Positions 32,809 through 41,315 of a DNA stretch of 64,000 nucleotides are shown one piece after another. A program made the translations under genes and the position numbers. Source of the stretch: Holophaga foetida DSM 6591 (lineage in GTDB: Bacteria > Acidobacteriota > Holophagae > Holophagales > Holophagaceae); assembly GCF_000242615.2 (NCBI RefSeq), contig NZ_KI912268.1:3035271-3099270 (forward strand), in the 5' to 3' direction. The first letter of the stretch is position 1, and each line of letters starts with the position of its first letter. Under the pieces are notes generated by a model, which worked only from the letters and a program-made list of their open reading frames with translations, was not told the origin of the DNA and searched no databases.

Positions 32809-33987
32809 ATGTCAGACAATGGTGCCAGTTATGTTGTTCCGCTTCAGCAGTTGCTGCGTACGATGGTGGAGTACGGGGGCACAGATCTTCACATCACGAC
32901 CGATTCGGCACCCCAGATTCGGATCGATGGCCGGATGGTGCCCCTCAAGCTGCCGCCCCTGGATGCTGCCCAGACCCGGTGGCTTTGCTACGGCGTAATG
33001 ACCGATCAGCAGAAGCATCGCCTGGAGGAGGACCTGGAGGTGGACTTCTCTTTCGGTCTCCAGGGCATCTCCCGCTTCCGGGCCAATGTCTTCAACCAGC
33101 GCGGGGCCACCGCCGGGTGCTTCCGCTCGATTCCCGAGAACATCCGTTCCTTTGACCAATTGGGGCTTCCCGCCGTCGTCCAGAGCCTCTGCGATAAACC
33201 CCGGGGGCTGGTGCTGGTCACGGGGGTCACAGGCTCCGGCAAGTCCACTACCCTGGCGGCCATGGTGGACCGCATCAATGAGACAGAGCCCCTCCACATC
33301 CTCACCATCGAAGACCCGGTCGAATACGTCCACAATCACAAACGCTGCTTGGTGAACCAGCGGGAAATCCACGCGGATACCCACAGCTTCAAGAAGGCGC
33401 TTCGCTCGGCCCTGCGCCAGGACCCCGATGTGGTGCTGGTGGGAGAACTCCGAGATCTGGAAACCATTGAATCCGCGCTTACCATTGCTGAGACCGGCCA
33501 CTTGACCTTCGGCACCCTTCACACCAGTTCCTGCGTGCAGACCATCAACCGCATCATCGATGTATTCCCAGCTCACCAGCAGCCCCAGGTCCGGGCCCAG
33601 CTGTCCCTGGTGCTGGAGGGGGTCGTCTGCCAGTCCCTCATTCCCAAGTCCAGCGGCAAGGGCAGAGCCTTGGCCATCGAGGTGATGATCCCCAATCCCG
33701 CCATCCGGAATCTGATCCGCGAGGACAAGATCCATCAGATCTACAGCACCATGCAGACCGGTCAGTTGAAGTACGGGATGCAGACCTACAATCAGAGTCT
33801 TTCCGATCTGGTGCTCAGGGGAGATATCACCCAGGATGTGGCCATGACCTACTCCAGCAACCCGGATGAACTGCGGGAACTGATCAATCGTGGAGTCGGA
33901 ACGACTTCCGGGCAGGCCGCTTCCGGTCCCAAGGCGCCCTCCTCCAGCGTGCTGGGCGGACGCAATCCCAACATTAAATACACCTGA
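32809..33987 (+). CDS. pilT: Type IV pilus retraction ATPase PilT
   Basis: PilT disassembles the pilus for twitching and DNA uptake. The 392-residue product has the PAS-like N-domain (GGTDLHITTDSAPQIRIDG), Walker A GVTGSGKSTTLAAM, Asp box TIEDPVEY, Walker B VVLVGELRDLET, His box FGTLHTSSCVQTI, and the AIRNLIRE motif typical of PilT. It starts 15 bp after pilB with GGGAGGGGG before the ATG. Confidence 0.96.
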   Translation: MSDNGASYVVPLQQLLRTMVEYGGTDLHITTDSAPQIRIDGRMVPLKLPPLDAAQTRWLCYGVMTDQQKHRLEEDLEVDFSFGLQGISRFRANVFNQRGATAGCFRSIPENIRSFDQLGLPAVVQSLCDKPRGLVLVTGVTGSGKSTTLAAMVDRINETEPLHILTIEDPVEYVHNHKRCLVNQREIHADTHSFKKALRSALRQDPDVVLVGELRDLETIESALTIAETGHLTFGTLHTSSCVQTINRIIDVFPAHQQPQVRAQLSLVLEGVVCQSLIPKSSGKGRALAIEVMIPNPAIRNLIREDKIHQIYSTMQTGQLKYGMQTYNQSLSDLVLRGDITQDVAMTYSSNPDELRELINRGVGTTSGQAASGPKAPSSSVLGGRNPNIKYT

Positions 33988-34053
33988 TCGCTTCACAAGT
34001 GGTAAATAGGCTCCTATCCTTAGCCTAGTCTCATCAATTTGGAAGAGGTGCCC

Positions 34054-35253
34054 ATGCCAGCGTTTGTGTGGAAAGGAAAGAACCGGCTCGGAGAGCTGCA
34101 GGAAGGGGTCATTGTGGCTGATGGTCGGGATTCCGCCACCGCCACCCTCAAGCGCAATGGTGTCCAGGTCCTGTCCATCAAGCCCCAGGCCGCGAAGACC
34201 AAGAGCCTCGGGAAGGTGAAGTCCAAGGACCTCGCCATCTTCACCCGACAGTTCAGCGTGATGATCGATGCGGGCCTGCCCCTGGTCCAGTGCCTGGAGA
34301 TCCTGGGCTCCCAGCAGCAGAACCAGGGCTTCAAACGCATCATCGAATCCATTCGCCAGGATGTGGAGCAGGGCGCCACCCTCCAGGCCGCCATGGCCAA
34401 GCACCCCAAGGCCTTCAATGACCTCTATGTGAACATGGTGGGGGCTGGCGAGGCTGGCGGCATCCTGGATGTCATCCTCCAGCGACTCAGTGGCTACATC
34501 GAGAAGGCGGTGAAGCTGACCGGGAAGGTGAAGGGTGCCATGACCTACCCCGTCACGGTGATCCTCATCGCCATCGCCGTGGTGGCCGTCATCATGCTGA
34601 AGGTCATTCCGGTCTTTTCCCAGATGTATGAAGGCATGGGCAGCTCCCTGCCGGTCCCGACCATTGTCTGTATTGCCATCTCCAACGTCCTGATCAACTA
34701 CTTCCCCATTGTCCTGATCTTCATCATCGTGGTGGTCGTGGGCACCCGTCAGTACTACAAGACCCAGGCGGGGCATCTCCAGATTGACGTGCTGCTGCTC
34801 AAGATCCCCATCATCGGCGATCTTCTCCGGAAGGTGGCCGTGGCCCGCTTCTGTCGCACCCTGGGCACCCTCACCAGTTCGGGTGTGCCCATCCTGGAGG
34901 GTATGGATATCACGGCCCGTACCTCGGGCAATCTGGTGATCCAGAACGCCATCCTGAAGTGCAAGGAGGCGGTGGAGCAGGGGCGGAACATCTCCACACC
35001 CCTGGCGGAGACCAAGGTCTTTCCCCCCATGGTGGTCCAGATGGTGGGGGTAGGCGAGGCCACGGGTGCCCTGGACGCCATGCTTTCCAAGGTGGCCGAC
35101 TTCTACGAGGACGAGGTGGACAACGCGGTGGCGTCCCTCACCTCCATGATGGAGCCCCTGATCATCGCGATCCTGGGCGGCATCATTGGCTTCATCGTGA
35201 TCGCCATGTATATGCCCATCTTCAATCTGGCCAATGTCATGGGCAAGGACTGA
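34054..35253 (+). CDS. pilC: Type IV pilus inner-membrane platform protein PilC
   Basis: The 399-residue PilC/GspF protein connects the motor ATPases to the pilus base. It starts at MPAFVWKGKNRLGELQEG (GAGG shortly upstream); a TTG five codons earlier is unlikely. It has two GspF domains with the repeated FTRQFSVMIDAGLPLVQCLE and FCRTLGTLTSSGVPILEGMD motifs. The membrane segments are VTVILIAIAVVAVIMLKVIP, IVLIFIIVVVVG and a C-terminal helix. It ends with a terminator 20 bp later, closing the pilBTC operon. Confidence 0.96.
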   Translation: MPAFVWKGKNRLGELQEGVIVADGRDSATATLKRNGVQVLSIKPQAAKTKSLGKVKSKDLAIFTRQFSVMIDAGLPLVQCLEILGSQQQNQGFKRIIESIRQDVEQGATLQAAMAKHPKAFNDLYVNMVGAGEAGGILDVILQRLSGYIEKAVKLTGKVKGAMTYPVTVILIAIAVVAVIMLKVIPVFSQMYEGMGSSLPVPTIVCIAISNVLINYFPIVLIFIIVVVVGTRQYYKTQAGHLQIDVLLLKIPIIGDLLRKVAVARFCRTLGTLTSSGVPILEGMDITARTSGNLVIQNAILKCKEAVEQGRNISTPLAETKVFPPMVVQMVGVGEATGALDAMLSKVADFYEDEVDNAVASLTSMMEPLIIAILGGIIGFIVIAMYMPIFNLANVMGKD

Positions 35254-35273
35254 GGCTGTCCTAGCCTTGCTGG

Positions 35274-35302
35274 ACTCCGGGCTCTGGCCCGGAGTTTTTT
35301 TT
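35274..35302 (+). terminator. Intrinsic terminator of the pilB-pilT-pilC operon
   Basis: A perfect 9-bp stem, ACTCCGGGC/GCCCGGAGT, with a TCTG loop is followed by eight T residues. Confidence 0.93.
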
Positions 35303-35335
35303 CGGATGGCCTTCGCAGCACACTAGAATTGATCC

Positions 35336-35575
35336 ATGACGACGAACGCCCCCCTCTCCTTTGACGATGGGCTGGACCGCCTTGAGGGGCTGGTCCACCA
35401 GCTGGAGGGAGGACAATTGAGCCTGGAAGATGCCCTGCTCCGATACGAGGAGGGCGTCCTGCTCAGTCGGACGCTCCAGACCCAGCTGGCGGAGGCCCAG
35501 CGCAAGGTCCTTGTGCTCAAGCAGAGCCTCGGGGGAGAGTACCGGGCAGAGCCCTTGGATGGAGACCCTTCGTGA
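35336..35575 (+). CDS. xseB: Exodeoxyribonuclease VII small subunit
   Basis: The 79-residue XseB binds XseA to form exonuclease VII, which degrades single-stranded DNA. Signatures are LSFDDGLDRLEGLVHQLEGG and LSLEDALLRYEEGVLLSRTL. It is the first gene of the conserved xseB-ispA-dxs order, and its stop overlaps the ispA GTG (GTGA). XseA is not in the window. Confidence 0.94.
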   Translation: MTTNAPLSFDDGLDRLEGLVHQLEGGQLSLEDALLRYEEGVLLSRTLQTQLAEAQRKVLVLKQSLGGEYRAEPLDGDPS

Positions 35576-36477
35576 AACTGAATTCTTCTGACCAGGTCCG
35601 ATCGGATCTGGAGCGTCTGCTGCCCCTTTTTGACGCGGCCTACCTGAAGCCTTTTGAGTCCGGAGAGGCCCCGGGGCTGGCTGAGGCGATGTGTTACAGC
35701 CTCCGGGCTGGTGGCAAGCGTGTGCGCCCCGTGTTGTGCATGCTGGCTGCGGAATGCGTTGGTGGGAGTGCTGAGGATGCTCTCGTCTGCGGGCTGGCAT
35801 TGGAATACATCCACACCTACTCCCTGGTCCATGATGATCTGCCCGCCATGGATGACGATGACCTGCGCCGGGGCCAGCCAACCAATCACAAGGTCTACGG
35901 CGAGGGCCAGGCGATCCTGGCCGGGGATGGTCTGCTGACGGAGGCTTTCCAGGTGCTGGCCTCCGCGTCCTCCCTGAGCGCGGATTGCCGTGTGGAGCTG
36001 GTCTCAATTCTGGCCGAGGCTGCCGGATGGCGCGGCATGGTGGGGGGGCAGTCCCTGGATCTGGCTGGAGAGATCCTGACTCGTTCCGGAGAGTCCTACG
36101 GCCTTGACCATCTTCAGCTCATCCATCGCCTCAAGACCGGGGCCCTGTTGCGGGCCTCTCTGGAGATGGGCGCAGTGGCCGCCGGAGCAGATCCCGGGAG
36201 CCGCAAAGCCCTCAGGGCTGCTGGTGCTGCTATGGGGCTGGCCTTCCAGATCCAGGACGATCTGTTGGACGAGACCTCCACGGACGAACAGATGGGCAAG
36301 CGGGTGAACAAGGACCAGGGCCGTGGAAAGATCACCTACCCGATGCTGCTGGGGATGGACGGGGCGCGTCTGGCCCTGACCGAGGCCACGGAACAGGCCA
36401 TTACGCTCCTGAAGCCTTTGCCCCACCCCGAGGCCCTCATCGCCTGGGCGCATTTCATGGCGGAGCGAACCTCTTGA
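35572..36477 (+). CDS. ispA: Polyprenyl (farnesyl/geranylgeranyl) diphosphate synthase
   Basis: The 301-residue prenyltransferase condenses isopentenyl diphosphate with allylic diphosphates. It has LRAGGKRVRPVL, the first aspartate-rich motif HDDLPAMDDDD, the LAGDGLLTEAF segment, and the second motif FQIQDDLLDETS. The length fits FPP/GGPP synthase. It starts at GTG overlapping xseB and its stop overlaps the dxs TTG, so all three genes are translationally coupled. Confidence 0.94.
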   Translation: MKLNSSDQVRSDLERLLPLFDAAYLKPFESGEAPGLAEAMCYSLRAGGKRVRPVLCMLAAECVGGSAEDALVCGLALEYIHTYSLVHDDLPAMDDDDLRRGQPTNHKVYGEGQAILAGDGLLTEAFQVLASASSLSADCRVELVSILAEAAGWRGMVGGQSLDLAGEILTRSGESYGLDHLQLIHRLKTGALLRASLEMGAVAAGADPGSRKALRAAGAAMGLAFQIQDDLLDETSTDEQMGKRVNKDQGRGKITYPMLLGMDGARLALTEATEQAITLLKPLPHPEALIAWAHFMAERTS

Positions 36478-38381
36478 ACTACTATCCCATGCTCGAATCA
36501 CTTGCGGCTCCCCAGCAGATCCGCCAGTTCACACCATCCCAGCTGGAGCGCCTTGCGAAGGAGGTGAGGGCCTTCCTCATCGATTCCGTCAGTGAAACCG
36601 GTGGCCACTTCAGTTCCAACCTCGGGGTCGTGGAGTTGACTGTGGCTCTCTTCCACGAGTTCGACTTCCTCCATGACCGGGTGGTATGGGATGTGGGGCA
36701 TCAGGCCTATCCCCACAAGATCCTGTCCGGACGGATGAAGCTGTTTCCCAGCCTCCGCAAGCATGGTGGTCTCTCGGGATTCCTGAAGCGCGACGAAAGC
36801 CCGTACGACCACTTCGGGGCAGGTCATTCCAGCACTAGCATCTCGGCAGCCCTGGGCATGGCCAAGGCCCGGGATCTCCAGAAGCAGGACTATACGAGCA
36901 TTGCCGTGATCGGAGACGGTTCCATGACCGCCGGTCAGGCCTTCGAAGGCCTCAACCAGGCGGGATACCTGGAGACCCGGAAGTTCATGGTCATCCTCAA
37001 CGACAACGACATGAGCATCAATCCCAACGTGGGCTCCCTCCAGGGCTACCTGAACCAGATGATCTCGGGTCAGTACTACCGCCGCTGGCGGGATCGCATC
37101 GAAGGGGCCATCAAGGTCATTCCCATCAAGGGGGTTAGCCGACGGCTGGCCCAGGCTGCCAAGTGGAGCGAGGAGGCCTTCAAGCGCATCGCGATCCCGG
37201 GGCTTCTCTTCGAGGATCTGGGCTTCCGCTATGTGGGACCCGTGAACGGCCACGATATGGGGGCTCTCCTCAAGGGATTTGAAGAGGCCAAGGTCTGGAT
37301 GGAAGAGGGCCCTGTCCTGCTTCACGTCCAGACCAAGAAGGGCTGTGGTTACGACCCCGCCCAAAGGGACCCCGGCAAGTGGCACGGGGTAACGGCTTTC
37401 GATGCCGAGGCGGGCGAGATGCTGGCCTCTTCGGGACAGGCGGTCCCGCCCTCCTACACGAAGGTTTTTGGAACCACGCTGGTGGACTTGGCCCAGCGGG
37501 ATGAAAAGATCGTGGCCATCACCGCTGCCATGCTCGATGGCACCGGACTCAATCTCTTCCAGGATGCCCTCCCAGACCGGTGCTTTGATGTTGGCATTGC
37601 GGAGCAGCACGGTGTCACCTTCGCCGCGGGCATGGCTGCCCAGGGGCTGCGGCCCATCTGCGCCATCTACTCGACCTTCCTGCAGCGGGGCTTCGATCAG
37701 GTGCTTCACGATGTCTGTCTCCAGGATCTGCCTGTAACCTTCGCCCTGGATCGGGCGGGAATCGTGGGCGCCGATGGACCGACCCACCATGGCCTCTACG
37801 ACATGGCCTTCCTGAGGCTCATGCCCAACATGATCGTGATGGCTCCCAAGGATGAGAACGAACTGCGCAGGATGCTGCTTACAGCGCTCTACTGCGGCCA
37901 TCCGGCGGCTCTTCGCTATCCCCGTGGTCAGGGTCAGGGCGTTCCCATGGAGAGTCCCATCTCGCCACTGCCTCTCGGCAAGGGCGAAGTCCTTCGGGAA
38001 GGTGTGGATCTTCTCATGGTGGCCATCGGCTCCATGGTGGCTTCGGCGATGGAAGTGGCGGCACACCTGGAGGCCCAGGGCTTCTCCTCCACCGTCATCA
38101 ACGCACGCTTCGTGAAGCCTCTGGATCACGAACTCGTCCGGGAGTGGAGTCGCAAAGTGGCGCGGGTGGTCACGCTGGAAGAGGGCTGTGCCGCAGGTGG
38201 TTTCGGCTCTGCGGTGGCTGAATCCCTGGCGGAGGCTGGCATCGTGAAGCCGATCCTCCACTGTGCCGTTCCTGATGTCATCGTGCCCCACGGCTCCCAG
38301 CCCCTGCTCCTCGAAGAGCAGGGCATCGGCCCGAAAGCCCTCAAGGAGCGGATCGAGTCCTTCCTACGCGGGGGTGAGTAG
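36474..38381 (+). CDS. dxs: 1-deoxy-D-xylulose-5-phosphate synthase
   Basis: DXS uses thiamine diphosphate to join pyruvate and glyceraldehyde 3-phosphate, starting the non-mevalonate isoprenoid pathway. The 635-residue product has the ThDP motif GDGSMTAGQAFEGLNQAG, the GGHFSSNLGVVELT N-terminus, HGLYDMAF and DRAGIVGADGPTHHG. The start is a TTG overlapping the ispA stop; an ATG 15 bp later (MLESLAAP) lacks a ribosome site. Its last 18 bp overlap the 3' end of the opposing amber-split gene. Confidence 0.97.
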   Translation: MNYYPMLESLAAPQQIRQFTPSQLERLAKEVRAFLIDSVSETGGHFSSNLGVVELTVALFHEFDFLHDRVVWDVGHQAYPHKILSGRMKLFPSLRKHGGLSGFLKRDESPYDHFGAGHSSTSISAALGMAKARDLQKQDYTSIAVIGDGSMTAGQAFEGLNQAGYLETRKFMVILNDNDMSINPNVGSLQGYLNQMISGQYYRRWRDRIEGAIKVIPIKGVSRRLAQAAKWSEEAFKRIAIPGLLFEDLGFRYVGPVNGHDMGALLKGFEEAKVWMEEGPVLLHVQTKKGCGYDPAQRDPGKWHGVTAFDAEAGEMLASSGQAVPPSYTKVFGTTLVDLAQRDEKIVAITAAMLDGTGLNLFQDALPDRCFDVGIAEQHGVTFAAGMAAQGLRPICAIYSTFLQRGFDQVLHDVCLQDLPVTFALDRAGIVGADGPTHHGLYDMAFLRLMPNMIVMAPKDENELRRMLLTALYCGHPAALRYPRGQGQGVPMESPISPLPLGKGEVLREGVDLLMVAIGSMVASAMEVAAHLEAQGFSSTVINARFVKPLDHELVREWSRKVARVVTLEEGCAAGGFGSAVAESLAEAGIVKPILHCAVPDVIVPHGSQPLLLEEQGIGPKALKERIESFLRGGE

Positions 38382-38855
38382 CCGTCGCATATCCCCCAGC
38401 AGTCGCTCCAGTTCCTCTTCTGTGAGGTTCAGTGGCACCTGCTGCTTGACCTCGTCCTTGCGGTAGAAGGCGATGCGCTTGACGATCACCTTGTCCCGCC
38501 CGATGCAGATTTCGTTGAACTGGATCTGGGTCTCGTCCTTGTAAGGGGGGAGGCTGCGCAGCTAGATATACATCCCCCGGCGGTCATGGTCCACGATCTC
38601 CAAGTGTTCCCGAAGGTAGGTGGCCTGACGGGTCATGGTTTCGGCCTTGGAGCGCAGCTTGGCGAAGCTCTGCTTCTTGGGGGCGTTATGAACCAGGGAG
38701 AGTTGGCCGACGTCCACGGAGCGACCGTTCCGGCGGATCTCTCCCTGGAGTAGGCCATCTCCTGCCAGATCCACTTCCTGGACCTGGTCATAGCCCTTGA
38801 AATCACCCGGAAGAACAGAATCGTCGTAGCGCTTGGCTTTTCTGGAAGATTTCAT
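38364..38855 (-). pseudogene. Unknown conserved-looking gene split by an in-frame amber stop
   Basis: The ATG at 38855 has GAGG five bases upstream and opens a 97-codon frame (MKSSRKAKRYDDSVLPGDFK...) that meets TAG at 38562-38564. The same frame then continues without a break for 65 codons (LRSLPPYKDETQIQFNEICI at its start, ELERLLGDMRRLLTPA at its end) to a second TAG at 38364-38366. The part after the stop has coding character: charged strands and an amphipathic helix. I do not recognise the family. The simplest view is a nonsense mutation or sequencing error in a 162-residue protein; suppression is a less likely option. Confidence 0.65.
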
Positions 38856-39045
38856 GATTACCTCATATTCCAGCTGATCAGATCTTCGCTCGGTGGGTAG
38901 TATGTGCCGATGCGTCTGTCTTGAAGTGCTCAAAATGCCGTATTTGGGACATTCTGGGGTGGGGAGTGCATGGAATATCGGGCAAAGCTTTCCAGTTGTC
39001 GAGGGTTTAAAATGATTTTTGAGGCAAAAAAGGCAAGCCTCGATT

Positions 39046-40017
39046 CTACAAGCTCTTGGGCCAGCGAACCGTGTACAGGGGGCGTTCCAGGGAACGGGAG
39101 AATGGGGTCCAGTTCCCGGTGCCTCCTCCATCCTGAATGCCCCTGAAGATCGCCTCAAGTTTGCCGTCCAGGTCATCGAGGTAATGGACCAGCAGGGCCT
39201 CGGGGGTCTTGGGCACCACGGGGGACCCAAACTCCTGTCTGCCATGGTGGCTCAGGATGATGTGCAGGATCTGGAGGCGGAGTTCCTCGGGGAAAGGGCC
39301 CAGGCGGTCCATGGCCTGGCTGATCCAGAGAGTCTCCAGGGAGATGTGCCCCAGAAGGTTGCCGACATCCGAATAGCCGAAACTGCGCTGGTAGGTGAGT
39401 TCTGCGGTCTTGCCCAGGTCGTGAAGAAGGACCCCGGCCATTACCAGATCGGCATTCAGTTCCCGGTAATGCGCACAGGCGCGCTCGGCCATGGTGGCCA
39501 CCGAGAGGGTGTGCTCCAGCAGGCCCCCCAGGCGGACATGGTGCATGCTCTTGGCCGCCGGGGCCCGGGAGAAGGCCTGGCGGTGCTCTGGATCCTCCTG
39601 GAGCAGGGCCGCGAGGAGCTTTCTGATCCAGGGATCCCGAACCCCCTCGATACGCTGGTCCAGTTCGGCGAGCATCTCCTCCACGGGGCGCTCGCTGGTC
39701 GGGAAGAACTGGGAGAGGTCGCCCACCTCCGCATCCGCGGCGAAGCGCACCTTATCCAGCTTGAGCTGGAGCCGACCATTGAAGCTGGTGACGGTGCCCT
39801 TCACCTTGAGGAAGGCTTCGGACTGTATCAGATCCAAGTCCCCCTCAATGGCCCGCAGATCCCAAAGAAAGGCCTTCAGGTCTCCCGAGGCATCCCCCAG
39901 CTTGGCTTCCAGGTACTCGGTGCCCTTTGCGCTGGTCTTGTAGGCGGTCTCAAGAGCCAGGAGGAAGCCGACGAAAGGATCTCCCTCTTTGAGGGTCTTG
40001 ATCAGAGGTTGATTCAT
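39046..40017 (-). CDS. YhaM-like 3'-5' exoribonuclease (OB fold plus HD domain)
   Basis: The 323-residue protein has an N-terminal OB-fold nucleic-acid-binding part (about 1-110, with KAFLWDL and VKGTVTSFNGRLQLKL) and a C-terminal HD domain (about 155-290). The HD domain shows HHVRLGGLLEHTLSVA, AGVLLHDLGKTAEL and LSHHGRQEFGSP. This is the arrangement of YhaM/CBF1 nucleases of Gram-positive bacteria and their relatives. It is the last gene of the minus-strand set running from the BI-1 gene, 3 bp after the S4 gene, suggesting a link to RNA quality control. Confidence 0.88.
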   Translation of the reverse strand: MNQPLIKTLKEGDPFVGFLLALETAYKTSAKGTEYLEAKLGDASGDLKAFLWDLRAIEGDLDLIQSEAFLKVKGTVTSFNGRLQLKLDKVRFAADAEVGDLSQFFPTSERPVEEMLAELDQRIEGVRDPWIRKLLAALLQEDPEHRQAFSRAPAAKSMHHVRLGGLLEHTLSVATMAERACAHYRELNADLVMAGVLLHDLGKTAELTYQRSFGYSDVGNLLGHISLETLWISQAMDRLGPFPEELRLQILHIILSHHGRQEFGSPVVPKTPEALLVHYLDDLDGKLEAIFRGIQDGGGTGNWTPFSRSLERPLYTVRWPKSL

Positions 40018-40020
40018 AAC

Positions 40021-40347
40021 TCAGTGCTCCCTGGGGGGCTTGGGGCGGGGCAGGGTGGGGTCATCAAAGGCCCCCTCATCGACAGGCAGACGCCTGTCCT
40101 CCAGTATCTCCACGAAGGACCACTGGTCGGACTTGGCGATGTTTCCTTCCGGGATGCCCAGGATCCGGACCTTGAGGGCCCGGTTGTATATGGGGAAGGC
40201 CAGCTCGTCGTCGGGCTTGACCTCGAAACTGGCCTTGCGGGGAGTTCCGTTGACCCGGACCATGCCCTCTTCGCACAGCTCCCGGGCCAGTTCCCGACGT
40301 TTCAGGAGGTGGGTTTTCTTGAGGAATAGATCCAGACGCAAAGTCAT
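40021..40347 (-). CDS. S4-domain RNA-binding protein (Hsp15/RqcP-like)
   Basis: The 108-residue product begins MTLRLDLFLKKTHLLKRRELA and carries one S4 domain (about 3-55: LARELCEEGMVRVNGTPRKA), followed by a short strand and a proline-rich tail. Hsp15 and RqcP proteins of this size bind stalled or recycled 50S subunits. Its ATG overlaps the SurA-like gene stop by 4 bp. Confidence 0.85.
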   Translation of the reverse strand: MTLRLDLFLKKTHLLKRRELARELCEEGMVRVNGTPRKASFEVKPDDELAFPIYNRALKVRILGIPEGNIAKSDQWSFVEILEDRRLPVDEGAFDDPTLPRPKPPREH

Positions 40348-41315
40348 CCCTTCGACAATTTCTCTTTGGGCACCATGTATCGGATGTTTGCCCGGATGCG
40401 CAACCCGTTGAGATAATTCTGGATGGCATTCTGGGCCTTGGGTTCCTGGAGTTTGGCGAGGATCTGCGCCTTGACCTCGGTGAAGGGTTTGGCCAGATCC
40501 TCTTCAACGGCTATGAGTTGGACAAGATAGAGGTCCTTGTCGGTCTCGATGGGCTCTGAAACTTGGTTGGGCTTGAGGGCCAGGGCTGCCTGCTCGATGG
40601 CTGGGCGGAGGAGCCCCTTGCTCATCCATCCCAGGTCGCCGCCGGTGTTCCGGCTTGGGCTGGTGGACTGGCTCTGGACCAGTTCCTCGAAGGGTTTGCC
40701 CTCCTTGATGGCGGTACGGATGGCGGCCAGATTCCTGGCGGCGGCTTCGCGCTCTTCCGGGGTGGCCCCCTTGGCGATCACCAGCTCCCGGATCCGGAAG
40801 CGGCTGGGCTGGCGGTATTCGTCCTTGTGGTCCTCGTAATAGGCCCGCAGCTCCTGGTCTTCGATGGCTACCCTGGAATAGACCTCCCGGCGCAGCACTT
40901 CCTGGCGGGTGATCTCCTGCTTCTGGCGCAGCAGGAATTCGGGCAGGCCAACGCCCGCGCTGGCCCGGAGGGCCCGCTCGAAGTCGGCGTCCGATGCGAA
41001 GTTGTTCTGCTTCTTGATGTCCTCGACGTAGTTGCGGAGGTAGTCCTCGGGGACGACGATCCCGAGATCAAGGGCCTTGTCCTCCAGGATGAAACTGTCG
41101 ACCAGGCCCTGGAGGGTCTTCTCGCGGGCGTCCTGGAGCTTCTCGTCAAGCTGCTTGCCGGAGAACTGCCGATAGAGGGCAGCGTTCTCCTGTTCCACGG
41201 CCTGCTGGAAGGTCCGACGGGTGATGAGGTGATTGTTGACGACCACCAGGATCTCCTCCCGGACCTCGCCTGCGAAGACGAGGGCCGGGAGGAGGAAAGG
41301 GATGGCCCTCCTCAT
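40344..41315 (-). CDS. SurA-like periplasmic peptidyl-prolyl isomerase/chaperone
   Basis: The 323-residue product has a short signal peptide (MRRAIPFLLPALVFA). It follows with a SurA-N type helical domain (EEILVVVNNHLITRRTFQ, FILEDKALDLGI) and one parvulin domain (about 175-290: RFRIRELVIAKG, NTGGDLGWMSKGLL, LALKPNQVSEPIETDKDLYL). It should help fold outer-membrane proteins. It overlaps both neighbours by 4 bp, so it is tightly coupled to the second parvulin gene and the S4 gene. Confidence 0.9.
   Translation of the reverse strand: MRRAIPFLLPALVFAGEVREEILVVVNNHLITRRTFQQAVEQENAALYRQFSGKQLDEKLQDAREKTLQGLVDSFILEDKALDLGIVVPEDYLRNYVEDIKKQNNFASDADFERALRASAGVGLPEFLLRQKQEITRQEVLRREVYSRVAIEDQELRAYYEDHKDEYRQPSRFRIRELVIAKGATPEEREAAARNLAAIRTAIKEGKPFEELVQSQSTSPSRNTGGDLGWMSKGLLRPAIEQAALALKPNQVSEPIETDKDLYLVQLIAVEEDLAKPFTEVKAQILAKLQEPKAQNAIQNYLNGLRIRANIRYMVPKEKLSKG

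Noticed and set aside
36498..38291. A 597-codon frame antisense to dxs
   Set aside because: Fully covered by the well-supported dxs gene; composition is that of an antisense shadow.
38562..38564. Pyrrolysine or other amber recoding
   Set aside because: Nothing in the window (no tRNA-CUA or pylBCDS genes) supports it; mutation is simpler. It cannot be fully excluded without the rest of the genome.
38990..39040. Terminator after the YhaM-like gene
   Set aside because: On the minus strand a short AGGC/GCCT stem and TTTTTT are present, but the stem is only 3-4 bp with a tiny loop.
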